NCBI RefSeq assembly: GCF_900129135.1
Contig: NZ_FQVI01000011.1
Location: 80,010 to 144,009 of the forward strand
Direction of reading: 5' to 3'
DNA: 64,000 nt
DNA from: Lactonifactor longoviformis DSM 17459
Lineage (GTDB): Bacteria > Bacillota > Clostridia > Lachnospirales > Lachnospiraceae
Every line of letters begins with the position of its first letter. The stretch's first letter is position 1. The notes beneath the pieces are model-generated. The model was not told where the DNA came from. It did not search any database and saw only the letters and a list, made by a program, of their open reading frames with translations. Below, piece after piece: positions 61,372 to 64,000 of this stretch. A program made the translations under genes and the position numbers.

Positions 61372-62562
61372 ATGGCTTTGGTAGATCAGAAATTAAAAGA
61401 CGCCGTTATACATTTAAGTGATGAAATATTCGAATTTTCCTCCTGGCTGACCAGACATCCTGAGATCTCAGGGGAGGAAGAAAAAAGCTGTGCCTTTATC
61501 GTTGATTTTTTGCAGAAACACGGCTTTGAAATAGAGTCTCCCTGCGGAATCCCCCATTCTTTTAAGGCGAAGCGGAAAGGTACTCCCCGGGATCTCTATC
61601 CAAAAGCTGCCGTAATGTGTGAGTATGACGCACTGCCCGGTATGGGGCATGGATGCGGCCACTCTGTCAGCTGCGGGATCAGCGTCCTGACTGCGCTTGC
61701 CCTGCAGGAGGCATACCCGGAACTGCCTATGCAGATAGATCTTGTCGGAACCCCTGCCGAGGAAACTATAGGCGGCAAGATTACCATGGTAAAGGAGCAC
61801 GTATTTGACGAATACGATCTGGCGATTATGTCGCATCTGGCCAATGACAATTCCGCGCAATGGCCTTTGTTGGCTTCCAATGACATGTTAATTACTTTTT
61901 ATGGAAAACCGGCTCACGCCTCCAGCAATCCCTGGGACGGCATCAACGCCTACAACGCGGCACAATTATTTTCCCACGGGTCAGATATGCTCCGCCAGCA
62001 TCTTACCCCTGACTGTCAGTTTCATGGAATTATTACAGAATGCGGGAGTGTTCCCAACATAGTTCCCGATAAAGCAGTTCTGGATTATTACCTCCGTTCT
62101 GCCACGCTGTCAGGCCTCATAGACCTGAGAGAGAAGCTTGAGAATTGTGTGAAGGGTGCTGCTGTTGCCACAGGATGCACTTACACCATAGAACAGCGGT
62201 GGGATACTTATTGCGAACTATTCCCTGCCAGGGAGGCTTGCGCAGATATCCACAAAATCTATGAAGAGCTTCATATGCCTTACTGGCCCTCCCAGCCGCC
62301 CAGCGGGAGTTCAGATCTGGGAAATGTAGACACTGTGGTTCCAACCATAGGTATGCGCTGCTGCTGTTCCGATGAATTTACCCCTTTCCATACCCCAGAA
62401 CTGGAAAAACTGCTCTACGGCGACAGGGGAAAAAAGACACTTATCGACGGGACTATTGTCATGGCGGCCTACCTGGCTCTCCTGGCATATCAGCCGGATC
62501 GTCTGGCGGCACTGCAGAAAGAGCATTCCGCATACAGAGCGCAGAACAGGAGGGAGGACTGA
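61372..62562 (+). CDS. M20-family amidohydrolase (1)
   Basis: A 396-residue zinc aminoacylase-type enzyme of the M20D/ACY1L2 group. CEYDALPGMGHGCGHSVSCG holds metal ligands, and the catalytic Glu is in VGTPAEETIGGK. An inserted dimerisation domain with KPAHASSNPWDGINAYNAAQ occupies the middle. Such enzymes split N-acyl amino acids, dipeptides or aminobenzoyl-glutamate. GAGGAGAC precedes the ATG. Its close paralogue starts four bases after its stop. Confidence 0.9.
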   Translation: MALVDQKLKDAVIHLSDEIFEFSSWLTRHPEISGEEEKSCAFIVDFLQKHGFEIESPCGIPHSFKAKRKGTPRDLYPKAAVMCEYDALPGMGHGCGHSVSCGISVLTALALQEAYPELPMQIDLVGTPAEETIGGKITMVKEHVFDEYDLAIMSHLANDNSAQWPLLASNDMLITFYGKPAHASSNPWDGINAYNAAQLFSHGSDMLRQHLTPDCQFHGIITECGSVPNIVPDKAVLDYYLRSATLSGLIDLREKLENCVKGAAVATGCTYTIEQRWDTYCELFPAREACADIHKIYEELHMPYWPSQPPSGSSDLGNVDTVVPTIGMRCCCSDEFTPFHTPELEKLLYGDRGKKTLIDGTIVMAAYLALLAYQPDRLAALQKEHSAYRAQNRRED

Positions 62563-62565
62563 ATT

Positions 62566-63747
62566 ATGAAACTCTCGGAAAAACTTAATGCATCCATCGA
62601 CAGTTTATTTGAGCCCTGCTGGAAACTGGGAGATTATATTACTAACCATCCTGAAACAGGCGGCTGTGAGAAAGAGGCTGTGAGCAAAATCACAGAGTTT
62701 CTGGCCAAACAGGGCTATGAGATCACAGCTCCCTACGGAGACATGCCCCATAGCTTTCTGGCCTCTGACCAAAGGCCCTCCTCGATTTCTAAGCCGAAGG
62801 CCGCCCTTTTGTGCGAGTATGACGCCCTACCGGAGGTGGGACACGGCTGCGGCCATTCCATCAGCGGAGCAATCAGCATCTTATCCGCCCTGGCCCTGCG
62901 GGACGCCTATCCGGATTTTCCCTTCCGTCTGGACATTATAGGGACCCCAAACGAAGAGGCATACGGAGGCAAAGTTGCAATGGCCAAAAACCACGCTTTT
63001 GACGGCTATGAGTTTGCGATTATGGGACACTTGGACAACCGTAATTATCCCCAGATCAAAATTGTAGCCTGTGACGGCATCTATGTTATTTTCAAAGGAA
63101 ACGCTACCCACGCTGCCTCCAGCCCTGAGCTGGGTGTCAATGCACTGAATGCGGCTCAGTTTTTCATGCATGCCTCAGATATGCTCCGCCAGCATATTCC
63201 CCCTGACTGTCAGATCCACGGGATCGTAGAAAAAGGCGGTGAAGTTCCCAACACAGTGCCTGACAGAGTGGAACTGGATTTTTACTACCGCGCTGCCACT
63301 ATGGATCATATGAATATGCTGAAAGAAAAGCTGATGAACTGCATCCGAGGTGCCTGCATTGCCACCGGCTGTACCTATGAATTAAAAGAAGGCTATACAG
63401 AACTCTATGCGGATCTCAGCTACCTTCCCACTGCCATTCGTACCATCGGAGAGATTTTTGACGCTCTGCATATGCCCTGGGAAGAAATGAAAAAAGCAGA
63501 GGGATCTACAGACGCAGGAAACGTAGATCTCATCATCCCAACTTTCCATCTGGAACTTCAGTGCACCGACAAGTTTGCCGATTTCCACACCAGAGAGTTC
63601 GAACAGGCCATGCATGGAGAACGGGGCAAAAAAACCCTCCGGGACGGCGCCCGTGTAATCGCCCAGTACATCAACCATCTGGCCGAAAACCCCGAAGTAC
63701 TCAGACAAATCCAGATAGAGCACAGGGAATACCGTGGAGTCATATGA
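62566..63747 (+). CDS. M20-family amidohydrolase (2)
   Basis: A 393-residue paralogue of the preceding enzyme. CEYDALPEVGHGCGHSISGA, IGTPNEEAYGGK and ATHAASSPELGVNALNAAQ correspond position by position, so the pair arose by tandem duplication and has since diverged strongly. GGGAGGAC precedes the ATG. The two could form a heteromer, as AbgA/AbgB do, or differ in specificity. The stop codon touches the second copy of the palindromic repeat. Confidence 0.9.
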   Translation: MKLSEKLNASIDSLFEPCWKLGDYITNHPETGGCEKEAVSKITEFLAKQGYEITAPYGDMPHSFLASDQRPSSISKPKAALLCEYDALPEVGHGCGHSISGAISILSALALRDAYPDFPFRLDIIGTPNEEAYGGKVAMAKNHAFDGYEFAIMGHLDNRNYPQIKIVACDGIYVIFKGNATHAASSPELGVNALNAAQFFMHASDMLRQHIPPDCQIHGIVEKGGEVPNTVPDRVELDFYYRAATMDHMNMLKEKLMNCIRGACIATGCTYELKEGYTELYADLSYLPTAIRTIGEIFDALHMPWEEMKKAEGSTDAGNVDLIIPTFHLELQCTDKFADFHTREFEQAMHGERGKKTLRDGARVIAQYINHLAENPEVLRQIQIEHREYRGVI

Positions 63748-64000
63748 TAGTTTTGTGTATGTGAAGCTCGGGGTGAAATAGTCGGCCAGCGCAGCGTTGC
63801 AGACGGACGGATATAGGAGGGAGCACCGGGGAGACAGGGCCAGTCCAGGGGCCGGGGTATAGGGACAAGTCAGCTCGAGGCTCCGTTCCCCTCAGCTAAG
63901 TCCTACCAGCTGCTAAACTCGTCAGGAAAGCCTTCCTCGTTAATCAGCTGGTGGACTGGATCTTCGGCTCACTCCGCTTAACCTCCCTGACTTGTCCCTA
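63747..64000 (+). repeat. Palindromic dispersed repeat, copy 2 (cut by window end)
   Basis: 63747-63884 matches copy 1 (2021-2154). Beyond it, TAGGGACAAGTCAG (63860-63873) is exactly complementary to the last 14 bases of the window (63987-64000), with an inner stem ACCAGCTG/CAGCTGGT (63905-63912, 63945-63952). The right arm therefore starts at the window edge and the element continues outside. Like copy 1 it starts at the stop codon of a gene. Confidence 0.75.

Overview
The window looks like chromosomal DNA of a gut-type anaerobic Firmicute, most likely Lachnospiraceae (Clostridium cluster XIVa, Blautia- or Enterocloster-like). The evidence is Gram-positive Shine-Dalgarno sites (AGGAGG), a tsf-rpsB pair, a DinB/UvrX-type polymerase with YolD, an oxygen-sensitive Fe-S L-serine dehydratase, a glycyl radical enzyme with its activase, several ferredoxin-domain aldo/keto reductases, and many lipoprotein-dependent ABC importers. 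No rRNA, tRNA, CRISPR array, IS transposase or prophage was seen.

Layout. 1-2.4 kb: a MecA-type penicillin-binding protein (its C-terminus lies off the window) behind a BlaI/MecI-like operator, then an HxlR regulator followed by a palindromic repeat. 2.4-7.5 kb: a five-gene nickel/peptide ABC importer. 7.8-13.1 kb: a MacB/FtsX-type ABC exporter facing a two-component system tail to tail. 13.2-15.1 kb: a MutS2 relative without the Smr end, then a cluster of hairpins. 15.6-20.2 kb: redox genes (flavodoxin-ferredoxin, AraC/GyrI regulator, two Fe-S aldo/keto reductases and the remnant of a third). 20.4-22.4 kb: cupin, YolD and Y-family polymerase. 22.7-25.5 kb: XRE-cupin regulator diverging from serine dehydratase, then an acetyltransferase. 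25.8 kb: a spore-surface-like protein. 26.4-35.8 kb: a LacI-controlled sucrose/isomalto-oligosaccharide operon (ABC importer, GH32, amylosucrase-like GH13, oligo-1,6-glucosidase). 35.9-38.1 kb: small membrane genes, an Asp/Glu racemase and decayed sequence. 38.1-42.0 kb: a second ABC exporter with its TetR regulator. 42.1-52.0 kb: a co-directional catabolic cluster (LysR, pyrroline-carboxylate-reductase-like protein, radical SAM activase, glycyl radical enzyme, MttB-family methyltransferase, TIM-barrel epimerase, TetR, MFS transporter). 52.3-54.6 kb: a relE remnant and tsf-rpsB. 54.6-57.6 kb: KDPG aldolase and two PfkB kinases. 57.6-59.9 kb: an MFS efflux pump behind an attenuator leader, and an RluA pseudouridine synthase. 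60.1-63.7 kb: an amidohydrolase and two tandem M20 peptidases, followed by a second copy of the palindromic repeat.

Two stretches stand out. The 42-52 kb cluster pairs a glycyl radical eliminase with a P5C-reductase relative and a non-pyrrolysine MttB homologue. This suggests anaerobic breakdown of an N-methylated hydroxyproline (such as hydroxyproline betaine), although no corrinoid protein is present nearby. The 58.7-59.04 kb leader has a consensus promoter, a strong ribosome site, a seven-codon peptide ending Arg-Leu-Arg and a long terminator hairpin before a Mef-like efflux gene. It has the layout of a macrolide-sensing attenuator. Many promoters here also carry readable operators (BlaI-like, OmpR-type direct repeat, MerR-type 19-bp spacer, LacI, TetR, LysR, XRE), so local regulation can be assigned unusually well.
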